A DNA stretch of 64,000 nucleotides from Acridotheres tristis (lineage: Eukaryota > Chordata > Aves > Passeriformes > Sturnidae), in contig CM072919.1 in the NCBI GenBank assembly GCA_037013685.1, forward strand, positions 497,616 through 561,615. The letters are read 5' to 3'. Made by a program: the position numbers and the translations under genes. Of the stretch, positions 19,651-31,264 are shown piece after piece. Within the stretch, counting starts at the first letter, position 1. The number at the start of each line of letters is the position of its first letter. The notes beneath the pieces were generated by a model that was given only the letters and a program-made list of their open reading frames with translations, was not told where the DNA came from and ran no database searches.

Positions 19651-19780
19651 GGCGGCTCCGGGGCGCGGAAAGATGGGGCACCGCCCCGCGTCACTTTATA
19701 TAGCTTCAAGTCTCGCGAGACCCAGCGTTCCGCGCGCGCTCCCGGCACCCCCCGCGCCCCTGCCCTTCACCGCGGCCAAG
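19651..19780. promoter_or_regulatory. Bidirectional promoter between RPS28 and NDUFA7
   Basis: Only 130 bp separate the two start codons, which point away from each other. The interval holds the perfect palindrome TCTCGCGAGA at 19711-19720, a known core element of strong CpG-island promoters bound by BANP. It also holds a minus-strand TATATAAA at 19702-19695, placed about 30 bp before a 5' TOP-like CTTTCC start for RPS28. NDUFA7 starts in good context (gccaagATGg). Seen directly: the spacing and motifs. Inferred: that both genes use them. Confidence 0.85.
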
Positions 19781-21125
19781 ATGGCGACGGCAACTCGTCT
19801 GATCCAGCGGCTCCGCAACTTCCTGGCGGGGGTAAGAACCCCAGGCTCGGGCGTCTTCTGCCCCGCGGGAAGCTGCGCTGCGCCCCCGGCTCCGAGGAGC
19901 CTCCGGCGCAGGGCGGCAGCCCTGCCTGAGCTGCTCTGGCCTTGCCTTGCAGCGGGATCTCCAGGCGAAGCTTCAGCTGCGCTACGAGGAGATCGCTAAG
20001 AGGTGCCGGGGCCGGGCTGGGCCGGGCGGCGGGCAGGGCGCTGAGCTGCCCCGGCCCCGCTACTGACGCTCGGGTCGTTCTCTGCCTAGGACCCAGCCGG
20101 CGCCGCGGCTCCCGGTGGGTCCCAGCCACAAACTCGCCGATAACTATTACTGCACCCGGGACGGGCGCCGGGAGTCGCTGCCGCCCGTGGTGGTGGCGGC
20201 GGTGCAGAGAACCCTGCCCGCGGGGGCACAGGCCGTCAGGTAGGTCTGACGCGGGCGGTGCCGCATCGCTGCCGCCGCGGAGCGGGGTCAGCCCTGTTCC
20301 TGATTTGTGTAGGAACACAGAACACGCCCAGCGGCAGTGGGAAGTCACTCAGATTGGCGGAAGATTGTGGGTCTATGCTTCCTTGAAAATAATTGGGATG
20401 GGTGGAAACTACTCTGGGAGGAAGCTACTCTGCTTTGATGAGACCCCACGTGGAGCATCTGTGTCCAGCTCTGGGGCGTCCAAGAAAGGACCCGTTACAA
20501 TGAGTCCAAAGGAAGCCACAGAGATGCTCCGAGGGCTGGAGCCCTTCTGCTCTGGAGTCAGGCTGAGAGAGCTGGGAGTGTTCACCTGGAGAAAGCTCCA
20601 AGGAGACCTTAGAGCCTCTTCCAGGGCCTGAAGGGGCTCCAGGAAAGGGACTTGGTTCAGGATAAGAGGCAATGGCTTCCACTTCCAGGAGGCAGGGTTA
20701 GATGGGATATTGGGAGGAAATTCTTGGCTGTGAGGATGGTGAGGCCCTGGCACATGTTTCCCACAGAAGCTGTGGCTGCCCCGTCCCTGGAAGTGTTCGA
20801 GGTTGGGGAGGGCTTGGAGCCACCTGGGATGGCGGAAGGTGTCCCTGCCCATGGCAGGGGCTAGAATGTGGTGGGCTTTAAAGTCCCACCCAATCCAAAC
20901 CATTCTGGCAGTCTGATTAACAAACACCTCCAGCACTAGTTTGCAGCCTGGACTTCTGGTTAAATTAAAGTGTGATTTCCAGAGTGTTGCTAAAGCCTCT
21001 GCTCTCTCTCCTCCTTTCTCTACCCCAGTTCAGGTGCTGCAGTGACAACAGCGGCAAAGAAACCAGTGACTCCAGGACCACCACTTAGGAAGTGGGAAAT
21101 TTCCAAGGATGAACCCTACTTGTGA
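19781..21125 (+). CDS. NDUFA7: NADH dehydrogenase (ubiquinone) 1 alpha subcomplex subunit 7, 4 exons
   Basis: Exons: 19781-19831, 19953-20002, 20090-20239 and 21029-21125, all GT-AG and in phase, giving 115 residues (about 113 in mammals). This is an accessory subunit (B14.5a) of respiratory complex I in the mitochondrial inner membrane, on the matrix side. Recognised by the start [17 protein letters not shown], the [11 protein letters not shown] segment, the [19 protein letters not shown] core and the C-terminal [14 protein letters not shown]. It is transcribed divergently from RPS28. Intron 3 contains a CR1 fragment. No canonical AATAAA follows closely; a TATAAA variant lies at about 21247. 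Confidence 0.97.
20420..20925 (+). mobile_element. CR1 LINE 3' fragment in NDUFA7 intron 3
   Basis: The fragment shows successive CR1 landmarks: a 'gagaccccacgtggagcatctgtgtc' type block, 'gagggctggagccc', 'ctgagagagctgggagtgttc', and the end block 'ggtgggctttaaagtcccac' followed by 'caatccaaaccattctg'. It is truncated at the 5' side and carries no usable reading frame. Confidence 0.85.
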
Positions 21126-21779
21126 GCAGGGAGTGAGCTGAGGCTGTATGAGGGGCACAAGTGGTTCCATAGCAGCTCTGATGGGGAGGCTGTGCTGGAT
21201 GTGGCTCCAGACTGCTGGAGGGATCTGATACCTGATTAATAACTGTATATAAAGCTATGATTACTTCCCCCCATTTTGTCTCTTTTATTTGATTTATCTA
21301 AGTTACTGCTGTTTAATTCCAGTGTATTTGGTTGGTTTGAATAGTGATACAGCACAGGAGCATATGTAAGCTGTAGTTAGTCAATGAAGAGCAGAGCTGA
21401 GTAAAGCACAGCCTCACTCACAGGGGCCCCTGGGCCCAGGTTCTGCAAGAAAAGTTCAGCAGCCTGGGGAACTCATTCCTTCCACCGCCAGTGCCACTGT
21501 CTTGCTGTGACCGCACGCTGCTCGGTCCAGCAGAGCGCTCGTGTCTCTGGGAATACAGTGTCTAGCCCCTCCCCGGGAACAGCAGGTCACTGTCGACCGC
21601 GGTTCTTACGGATTTCCAGGGATCCGCGGGAGATCCCGGCTGCTCCTGGAGCTGGAAGGGAGTTCCGCGGGCCCTGGCAGCTCCGTGCGCTGACTCCAAG
21701 GCAGGCTGGAACAGGCACGGCTGCGGCGCTGCCGGGACCGCCGCTCGGGCCGAGCGGGCCCCTCTCCCGGTCACGTGAC

Positions 21780-22480
21780 ACTGCCCCGGGCACGGCCCCG
21801 AAGCGCATGGGAGGTGGGCGGGGCGCGCGCACTTGAGGAGGCCCCGCCCTCGCGAGCAACCCATTGGTGGAAGTCGGGATTGAGCGCACGCGCTTTTCCT
21901 GCGCGCTCTGCGTTTGTAGCAGCGCGGCGGCCTCCGCGAGTCACTCTGGTGCGGGCCTGCGGCATGGCCGGGCCGGGACTGCTGCCGCTGGGGCTCCCGG
22001 TGCTGCTGCTGCTGCTGCCGCTGCTTCCGCCGGTGCTGCCGTTCCCGCCAGGCCACGGTGAGCTGGGGGAGCGGCCGGGCGGGCGGCGCCCATTGGTTCT
22101 CCGCGCACGCCCTTCGCTCTCATTGGCTGGAGCCCTCGTGCGCCCCGCGCGCGGGGTCCCCGCGCTGTGGGGCGCGGGGGGAAGGGGGCTCTCGCGCTGG
22201 GCCCCCCGCCTCCCCTCACGCGCCCGTTCCCCGCAGCCGCCCCGTCCCCCTGCAGCCCGGACCAGTTCCAGTGCGCACCCGGCGCCCCCTGCTTCCCTCA
22301 GGACTGGCGCTGCGACGGCCACCCCGACTGTGAGGACGACGGGGACGAGTGGGGCTGCGGGACCCCGACCACCGCGGAGCCGAGACCCGGCGGCCCCGCG
22401 GTGACCCCGCCGAGGAGCTCGGCGGTACCGCTCGCCGGCAGCGCAGGTACGGGGCCGCGGGCTGCGGGCGGGGGCGGCGA
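21780..22480 (+). promoter_or_regulatory. CpG island over CD320 promoter and first two exons
   Basis: CpG density is very high from just upstream of the CD320 start through exon 2. An inverted CCAAT box (ATTGG) lies at about 21862, roughly 100 bp before the start codon; further ATTGG sites lie in intron 1. This is the expected architecture of a broadly expressed gene; the transcription start is not fixed by sequence alone. Confidence 0.6.
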
Positions 22481-23897
22481 GCCGGACCGAAGCCTTTGTT
22501 CCCCGCCGTCTCTGGCCGGCCCAGCTGCGGTCGCCGCGCTGTGGGTGGAGGAAGCGCTGCTGGGGACCCGCACCTTTGGTGCCGTTCCTCTGGTGGGAAC
22601 GGCAGTGACGCCCCGCAGGGCTCCCTGAGGAAGGGCTTCTGAAGTATTTCCTTCATTCTTCTAGAACATGCAATTCCCAGTAGCTGCTTCGAGAAGACAC
22701 TGGAATCTCTCCACCTCCCGAGCTCCTCTGATCTCTAGGGAATGGGGAGGCTGAAGTGAAGAGCATGAGGAGGAAGTTCTGGGCTATCAGGGCTGGTCAG
22801 GAGATGCAGACACAGTGTCTGGGCTTGTGTCCGGCTGTGTCCGCACCCCAGTACTGTCGGTACCAGAGCTACTTGGCTCTGGATTTTCCTTTGTCAAACA
22901 CATTGACTGTATGGGGTGCTTGGCAGGGCGTTTCTGGCTTCCCTCACCCTAGGGTTTCTGAGGGTGTGGAGAGGAGGGGGATTACTGCAAAGTGAGAGAC
23001 TGGGTTTGATGTCTGCACCTGTTCAATTGGTAGGTGAAGTGAGGAGCTGCATTTTGATTGTACATTTGGTATCTCAGTGCCATGAGGGCTGGTTTGAGCT
23101 CCAGCTGGGAAGTTTCCCACCTTCCCCTATTATGCATTTCCAGTAGAACTTTTTTCCTCCAGTTTGGGTTAATCACATTAGCAGTAGATAAGGTTTTGCT
23201 TAAATTGAAAAAGGCCTCTTGGTGCTCTTGAGGTGAACTGGGAACTCAGCCAGGTGTGGATTGAACACTGCTTTGAGTGCTGACCTTAAGCTGAGTTGGA
23301 AGCCTCATGGACTTGTTTCTCTTTCCTCACAGAGCCTTCAGCTACGCCTGAGCCTGAGGTCTCTGTGCCATCAAGGAGTCAAGGTTACACATGGATCTTG
23401 ATTGTTGCAGGTATGTGAGACTCAAGTGCTGCACATGGTCTTGGACCTACCTACCTTGGGCTATAAATTGAGTATCCTGATGGGGTCAATTCCAGATCAG
23501 TAGCTGCTTTTGCTGGGCTGGGAGGGCTAAGGGAGGCCTGAGATCACAGCTTAATTGTTGCTCTGCCTTAGGTGTATTGTGTCCTTGGAAAGCCATTCCA
23601 TGTGATCTGGCAGTAACTCACCTCCTCTCTGTCTGTCCCTTGTCCTTGAGGGACACTGCTCATCTCTGGTTGTTGGCCCATGGTGTTAAGCAGCAGAGCC
23701 CTGTCCCAGGACCAGGACAGTGAGTTTCTGCTTGTGCATTCTCCTCTCTAGAGCTCCTGGTCATCCTGGTAGCTGCAGGTTCTGTTGCTGTGTGGGGTCT
23801 GTCCAAAGCAAAATGCAGATCTGACACCTTCAGTCTTGAAAAAGTATCCAGGGAACAGCTGATGTCTGACGAGAGCCAGAAAGGCTCCTTGCCCTGA
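21964..23897 (+). CDS. CD320: CD320 antigen (transcobalamin receptor), 4 exons, one LDL-A domain
   Basis: Exons: 21964-22057, 22237-22446, 23333-23410 and 23752-23897, all GT-AG, phase 1, 175 residues. CD320 is the cell-surface receptor that takes up vitamin B12 bound to transcobalamin. Seen: a signal peptide ([20 protein letters not shown]); one LDL-receptor class A domain with six cysteines (CSPDQFQC...[18 protein letters not shown]) and the acidic calcium-site residues; a Ser/Thr/Pro-rich stalk; one transmembrane helix ([20 protein letters not shown]); a short cytoplasmic tail ending KGSLP. Mammalian CD320 has two LDL-A domains; the second is not seen here, although introns of identical phase would let an exon be lost or missed without a frameshift. 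The stop codon is followed within six bases by a GTAAGT donor, suggesting an intron in the 3' UTR. Position next to NDUFA7 and RPS28 supports the identification. Confidence 0.88.
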
Positions 23898-26800
23898 AGA
23901 GTAAGTGTTTTGTATCCCGTGTGCTCCATGTGCCTGAGCTTGCCCTGTGTTTCTGGCTTCTAGAGCTTTCCCTTTTGGGGGTAGACTTTCCCAGCTTCCC
24001 TCATGCTTGCCAACCAGGTGCATGGGGTTTTAGTCTGCCCTGCAGCAGCAGAGCTCTCCCCTTTTCTCCCTGCTGCCAAGGACATAGAGCAATCCTGCTG
24101 AGATACTGATCTTTTGGTGTGGGATTTTTTCCTCCACTCTGCATAAATTGAAACTAGGTTTCTTCTCAAATGACTGGCAATAACCAGGTGTTTTTCTGGC
24201 TTTGTAACAGGAATCCTTATCCCAAGGTGATAAGGTGGGACTGGCCTTGTCTGTCTCCTGCTCGCCACAGAGTCTGACTGAATTGGACTCTCAAATCTGC
24301 GTTGTAACACTGGAATATCAAGAGAATGTTCCCTTTGTAAATGGGTCTTTAGATTGTTGTACTACCTTGGCTCCAGAAATAGCACTGGACCTTCCCTGGC
24401 ACTGTGACATCAGCACTCCCAAAGGTGGTAGAAATGTCTTCGTTGTTCTGCATGACAGTCATTACTGCTGATGCCCACCAGTGTGGCCTCAGACCCGAAG
24501 GATGCTTTTCTCCTTGAACAGCCAGGTGTTGTTCAACTGTGTCCTTCCAGCCAAGAGCTTTTTTACATCTGCGCTATTCTTCCTGGATTTTGTGAGGGAA
24601 TAGGAGCTTTCTCACCTATTTCCATAGGCACTCACTGGCTGCACAGATCTGACAAATACTCCATGCTTGCACTGCTGTTTGATGCTGCTCAGTCCCATGC
24701 ACGGGAGGCTTTTACTGACAGTGCCACCATGGGGGTGACAACAGTTGCTCTGGCCTTGCTGTGCTGTCACCCAAGCCCACATGGGGCAAGGATCTCCTCA
24801 ACCCTGGGCCAGCAGCTTCTCTCACACTCCCTTCCACAAACATCTCCACCCTTGGCAGACCTGTTCTGCCCACCCCAGTAGGGAATGCTGCGTGGGGCTC
24901 CTGTTAACACTCTTAATGGTGTCTTCCTTAAAACTATTCTGACATGAGTTGGTGTCCCTTGAGGGTCTGTACTGGGACCAGTGCTATTGCGTGTTTTCAG
25001 CAATGGTGTGCAGAGAGGGATCAAGTGGACCCTCAGCCAGTCTGAGGATGAGACCAGGCTGAGGTGTGCATCTGGGGAGGGGATGTCATCCAGAGGGGGA
25101 TGTCATTCAGGCCCACAGGAGCTTCATGAAATTTGATAAGGTCAAGTGCAAAGTCCTGCACCTTTGTTAGGGCAAACCCTGGAGAAGAGATGACTCAGGG
25201 GAGCCTTGTTGTGTCTTGTCCATGTCTAAACGGGGATTGTAAGAAAGATGGAGAGGGGCTTTTCATCGAGGCCTGTAAGGACAAGGGGCAAACTGAGGGT
25301 GGACTTAGGTAGGACATGAAGGAGGGTTTTATGGTGAGGCCCTGGTGCTGGTTACCCAGAGCAGCTATGACTGCCCCATGCCTGGGACCAAGTTGGACAG
25401 GGCTCTGAGCAGCTTGGTCTAGTGGAGATGTCCCTGGAAATAAGTCATGTCTTGGGTCAGTCACTGTGTGGCACGTGGAGCCCCAGCCAAAGGACTCAGT
25501 GCTGTGCACCTCTCAGAACTGTCCGTGCAGGGCAGATTAGTGCCCAGTGCCCCTGGTTCAGCACTGGCCACATGCACCTTGCACAAGTGTTCACTAAATG
25601 TGCCAAGCTGCTGCCTTGGCTGCTCACCTCTGTGCCTTGAATGTGGGAACTTGACTTGCCAAGCAGTCACCAGTCATCAGCCTTGGAGTAGGAGTCTTCC
25701 ACTCCTGGATAGCATGTGAGTGCTGCCATACCCCATGGGAGAAACTTTTTACATGTGGTGTGGAGTCCTGACTTATTCCAGGGCTGCTCTTTTTAGTACC
25801 AAGGAGTCATTTGCAAGGGCACGCACAACCTTCTGTTTCCATAGGGATAGGTGGAGATAGCTGTGGTGACTGACACAGGAGAATAAAGAATGTGAAATTA
25901 GCAAGTTCTGGAGTTTTTATTTTTCCTGGATATGTGCATTTGCATGGATTGAGTATTTGGGAATACAAATAGAGAATACAAATACAGGGCACACAGAACA
26001 CAAATACAGGGGCTGCATCACCTTTGGATTGTCACATCCTGGGAAAGAGGACTTGGGTTGGGTGGGCTAACGTGGGGTGCTGTGGGGGAGCCAGTGCTGC
26101 TGTGCCTGCCTGGGACAGATGTGACTCCAGCACACACCAGCTGTAGCAGAGAAAATTAAATACAGGATCAAAGGCAACAGAGAGGGTGGGGACAGGAGGA
26201 ACAGATACCATAGTAGCACCAGAGGTGCTACTGCTGAACTGCGGACAAGTGGGGAGCTCAGCCAAAAGCAAGGTGAAAAAAATGCCTGAACCTGTCCCTT
26301 TGCCAGAGCAGAGCACAAAGTGCAGGGTGGGAAAGGCTCCAGGGGTCCCGGCAGGACAGGGCTGAGCTGGGGCCACTTGAAGCACTGGTGCTGGCAGGGC
26401 CATGTGGCCGAGGTCAGCTGTCACCAGCTGGTCCCAGATCATACTCTGAGCTGCAGCTGCCAAGCCAAGCCTGGCTGTTCTGTGATACAGGGCAGGGCAC
26501 TTGCTCCATGCAACAGGGAGTGAGGCTCTGGAGCAAACTCACAAGACAGTGCAGGTTTTGCTTTCTGCTCCCTGAGCTGAGCGCTTCTGGGTTGAAAGAA
26601 ACACATTTTATGGATCTTGTGCCAAAACTTGGGGCTGTGTTCCTGACAGCAATTTCCCTTCCTCTGTCCAGTGCTACAAGTGTTGTTGTTGTTCTAATCC
26701 CCAGGCTCAGAGACTTCAATTGTAGCAGAGCCTGAGCTGCTTTTCAGGCCAGGATCATCTTTGAGCTCCACATCTCTGTATTTAATTAAACCAGTTCATG

Positions 26801-27747
26801 GAGATTAGTGTGATGTTTTACATGTTGAAGAAGGATCGTATTCCAGGATAAGACCTCAAAGATCAGCCTGTTTAATTTTGCTTCCACTTTTCCTCATAAA
26901 TCCAAAGGATTATTTCCTCCTTTTCAGTTCCAGTAGTTCAGAGGAACTTTTACTGCCTACTTGCATTTCCAGCATCCTGTTCCCTGTTTCTGCCCCTACC
27001 TGGGTGAGTCGTGGGGCTGAAGGCTGATATGATGACATAGGGCAGGGGCACAGGGGCAGCCTGTTCCTAAGGGGATCTCCTTGGACACTGTGTGGAGGTG
27101 GAGGTCGTTCCTTCACCTCATCCTCTAAATCTGCACTGTGGGACTTGAGGGATGAGCTGAGAGGTCATGACCATCTCCCTTCCCTGGTTGTGACAGCTGA
27201 CAGCCAGGGCAGCTGCATTAGCCTTTAACGAAGGGCTGGTGCCAAGAGCAGCATCTGGTGTGGGGGTACAAAGCCAATATAAATCCTGCATGTCTGCGCC
27301 TTCCTGTCCCATCAACCAAGGGTAAATCGAGGCAAGTTTGTGCTGTTTCCAGTTTGCTGTCATGGATATCCTTCCAGGAAACTGCATGCAGCAAATGCAA
27401 ACAGCTAATAAGAACAGGATAAGGGAAAAGAGAAGTGCAGAGCTAGAAATAGTTCTTTACATAAAAGGACTAGTGCCTCAATCCCATTAGTGTCTTAAGG
27501 AGCGGGCAGTTGGCCGCCTCCGACTGCTACAATGCAAACCCCAATCTGATCAGCAATCGGCTTTGGGACCCTGGCAGGTGCCACGTGGCACCAGGACACA
27601 GCTGTGCCCCTCAGGCAGCCACTCCACTGCCCCGAGCTTGCAGCACTCATCCCGGTCAGTATGTGCCCAGTGGGATCCTTCCCATGAAGCCAGAGCTGCT
27701 GTCCTGTGGCCCGTAACAGGAGGCACCGCTTCGGAAAGCTGGGCACC
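23898..27747. other. CD320 3' region and intergenic; no further gene seen
   Basis: Probably holds the CD320 3' UTR exon or exons. A plus-strand AATAAA at 25882-25887 is a candidate polyadenylation signal, but 2 kb of 3' UTR including a CR1 copy would be long. The rest, up to the Kv8-like gene, contains no reading frame that I recognise; its untranslated first exon or exons may be here. Confidence 0.4.
24945..25440 (+). mobile_element. CR1 LINE fragment
   Basis: CR1 landmarks in order: a 'gagggtctgtactgggaccagtgct' block, 'gtgcaaagtcctgcacc', 'ggtgaggccctggtgctggtta', and the end block 'gagcagcttggtctagtgga'. Several internal segments are missing and no usable frame remains. It lies in the CD320 3' flank. 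Confidence 0.75.
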
Positions 27748-30636
27748 ATGAGGCAACAGTGGGCCAGGCGCGCCAGCCTCTCGGCCAGCCTGAAGATAGG
27801 GGATCACCGGGGCCACTGCCGGACCCCGGAGGAAGAGGAATCCTACATCCCATTTGCACAGGACAGCCTGGTAAGGCAATGGAACTCCATGCAAAACGTG
27901 GCAGATGATAACCAGAAGAGTGAGACTCCCATTCAAAGGAACAAGTACCTGCTCAACATTAACGTGGGTGGCAAATTGTTCCAGATAGCTTACAAGGTAC
28001 TGGCCCAGTATCCCATCACCCGGCTTGGGAAGCTGGCCCTCTATACAGATCCTGTGAAGAGGCTGCAGCTCTGTGATGACTACTTGGTGCAGAAGAATGA
28101 GTACTTCTTTGATAGAGATCCTTCAATTTTCCACTACATTTTTCACTTCTACCGAAGTGGAGTCTTGTGGGTGATGGATGAAATGTGCCCCAGCAACTTT
28201 GTGGAGGAAATCGAGTACTGGGGAGTCCATCTGAAATACTCCCAACGCTGCTGCCGGATCCTGTTCGAGGAAAAGCGAGATGAGCTCAGTGAGTACCTGA
28301 AAATAGAGAAGGAGCTGGAGGCAGAACTGGAGCCCATGGAGTCAGGGACGCAGTTTGATGGCAAATTTCTGGGTCGGTTTCGGAAGATGGTCTGGAACCT
28401 CATTGAGAACCCGTACTCTTCTGTCCCAGCCAAGATCATTGCTGTTATGTCAAGCTTCTTTGTGCTTATCTCCATTGTGGGCATGACACTGAGCACAGTG
28501 GAGGAGATGAAAAACAAGACAGCGAAAATGTGGATGGAGCAGATGGAGATGGTCTGTGCAATCTTCTTCACCTCTGAGTACCTCATGCGGCTCATATCCT
28601 CCTCCAGCTTCAAGAACTTTCTGCGGGCAGCATTTAATGCTATAGACCTGGTGGCCATCCTGCCCTTCTACATCCAGATCCTCTTTGAAAATCTGGACGA
28701 TGGAGACATGCAGTACCATGAGGAGCTGCACAAGGTGGAGAATGTGAGCAAGCTGGGCAAAGTCCTCAAGCTCATCAAGCTCATGAGGATCTTCCGCATC
28801 CTCAAGCTGGCACGTCACTCCACTGGCCTCCGGGCCTTCAGCTTCACCATGCGCCAGTGCTACCAGCAGGTTTGCTGCCTCCTTCTCTTCATTGCCATGG
28901 GCGTCTTCACCTTCTCTGCTCTCATACACTCGGTGGAACATGATGTCCCCGGCACCGACTTCACCAGCATCCCCTGCGCGTGGTGGTGGGCAGCGGTAAG
29001 GTGTGAGCAGCTTCTTCCAGAGGGGCTGTGGGAGGCTCCGTGGGTAGGGGCTGCCCTGGTGCTCAGGGGTTCACCACTGCTGATGGCCAGGAGGCAGGAA
29101 GAGCCTAGCCTTCCCACCAGCTCAGTAATGGTGGGAAACCCAGAGCCCTGCTTGCTCTGAGAAAAGAAATCAGAGGTTTAGACTAAGCTCAGAGGCTCAA
29201 AAGCTGATGCTGAGGTGGGATGGTGGGACAGAGGTGGTGGTTTGGGAACTTCCAGGCCTGACTTGAGCAAGGGGGATGTAACTCAGTTTTATCTGTCAAG
29301 GGACCCAAGTGTTGAGTGGATGCAGCCTGTGGGCATGGGGACAGCCACCCTGGACAGCCTGAGGCCTGGGCAGCATTGCAGCCCTGCTGAGCTCGAGAGA
29401 CACAAGAGCTTGCGGGTTGGAAATGGGGAACCTAGGGCTGGATGTGGGACCCATAGCCACACTGTGCCTCAGCCTGTGTCAGGAGGGTGGACACAGACTG
29501 GAGTGTGTTGCCCATTTGCTGCCTTGCTTGTGCCAGGAGCCAGCAGCTCTGCAGAGCTGAGCAGTATAATAAATCTGGGATTACCTCTGAGATGGGGAGC
29601 AGCTAAAGCACTTGAGAGCCGCAGGTTATTGAGGATATTTTGATTTACAGATTAAATGATCCCATAGATCACTTCTGCTCTTATAATCCCCTTTGGCCAC
29701 GAAAAGCTGTCTGTTTCAAATTCATCCCTCCTCGAGGAAGGGCAAAATCACTCAGCAACATCAACAGGTTCAAGTGTTTCAACATCCCAGGCTGAGCCTG
29801 GTTCTGGGAGCACATCTCCCTGCCAACCCCAAACCTCTCTGGCCTTAGCTTTCACTCTATATTCATAGCCCCGCTCCCCATTTACTAAACATGGTTCATT
29901 CTCAGGCAATGCCTCTGTTTCCCCTGGAGGGAGGCTCCAGGAAGCTTTGTTTGTCTGGCACCAGGCAGCTCACAGCCAGGAAGCTCTGGAGCCACAGCTC
30001 TGAGGGGGAAGGAAGCTCCAGCAGACATCGACTGCTGAGGAAGGCTCAGCTCATGGGTGTCCAGCAGCCTTTGAAGAGACACACACAAAGCAATAAGGGA
30101 GCAGGATCTGGCCTCTGATCTGTGCTTCTGGGGCTCAGACAGCCAGCTCTTTCCTTCAGCTCTCCACACCTGCTGGGAACAGTGGAGCCCTGGTCGTACA
30201 GGCTCTGGAGAGGAGACAGTTCAGCTGGCTGCCCACAAGGTCAGGGTCTGGCACTGGTCACAGAAGGGTGGCTCCACAGAGGGGCAGGAGGGAGTGAGTT
30301 CTAGCACCAGCCAGCAGGGTCTGCTGGGCTTGTTCCCGTGGGATTTTATCCTTTTCTGTCCCTGCACAGGTCAGCCTCTCCACTGTGGGCTACGGAGACA
30401 CTGTGCCTGACACAATACTCGGCAGGATGGTGGCATTTGTCTGCATCTCCTTCGGCATCATCCTCAATGGAATGCCCATCTCCATCCTCTACAACAAATT
30501 TTCTGACTACTATGCCAAGCTGAAGGCCCATGAGATGAGCCAGTCACTGCAGCTTTCCAGGAGGATCCGCTTGAAGGAGCGAGTCCTGAGGAAGTTCTCA
30601 GAGTGCTGGAGAGCTGACCCCCGCTATTACCGCTGA
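27748..30636 (+). CDS. Kv8-type (KCNV) voltage-gated potassium channel subunit, 2 coding exons
   Basis: Exons 27748-28995 and 30370-30636, one phase-0 GT-AG intron, 504 residues. The ATG at 27748 (gcaccATGa) is chosen for its context. Order of domains: cytoplasmic T1/BTB domain from about residue 66 ([13 protein letters not shown]...), S1 about 227-250, S2 267-285, S3 295-313, an S4 with regularly spaced basic residues about 336-355 ([17 protein letters not shown]), S5 375-397, the filter TVGYGD about 421-426, S6 437-460. S6 reads [16 protein letters not shown], lacking the PVP hinge of conducting Kv channels; this, the single intron cutting inside WWWAAVS, and the YYxKLKAxE tail match the Kv8 group (KCNV1, KCNV2). 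Kv8 proteins are electrically silent alone and modify Kv2 channels at the plasma membrane. It resembles KCNV2 most, but its neighbours differ from KCNV2, so it may be a separate paralogue; I give no symbol. Confidence 0.88.
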
Positions 30637-31253
30637 CCACAGGCTCCCCATCCCCCAGACATCCCCTGTCCTGGCCATTCTCCCTGTTGGTACTGTCCCC
30701 TAGGGAGGCTCCAAGCTATGGGCAGAGTCACAACAGTGCCAGGGCTCTGCTGTTGCACAGGGGCTGCTGCCAGCTGGGACCTCCCTGACTGCTGTGTGCC
30801 AGACATTGCTGTTCCACAGAGAAGTCAGCCAGAGGGAGCCTGGGAACTGTACAGCCAGGGCAGGATGTTTGTCTGCCATGGGCTGAGGCAAGGGGCACCC
30901 TGACATCATGGGGAGTGTGGGATGGGACTGAACTGTCGCCTGTCTGAGGCAGGCAGCCCAGTGTGACACACGTGCAGGTGCTGCTCTGTTCCCCACTGAG
31001 TAGGACACACACAGCTCCCCCTGCCCTGTGACTCCTTCCCAGCCAAGCAGCCAGTCCTAGTCCAGTGTGGGGATTTGGGTGAAGGCCCAGACGAAAGGCT
31101 ACAGCCATGCATCCTTCCAGCCGAATCTGCTCTTCTTCCCACTTCCCTGGAGTTTGGGGCACAGCCCTGACTCGGGATGCTGCTGTGATGGGATGCAGAG
31201 GCACTATAGGCATATAGAGCTTGTAGCCAGGGCATCTCCAGGAACAGGTATTT

Positions 31254-31259
31254 AATAAA
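31254..31259 (+). terminator. AATAAA polyadenylation signal of the Kv8-like gene
   Basis: A canonical AATAAA about 620 bp after the stop codon at 30636, with a GT-rich stretch shortly after (cattgtcgtgg...tgtgtgcg). No other plus-strand gene intervenes. Confidence 0.6.
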
Positions 31260-31264
31260 CCAGG

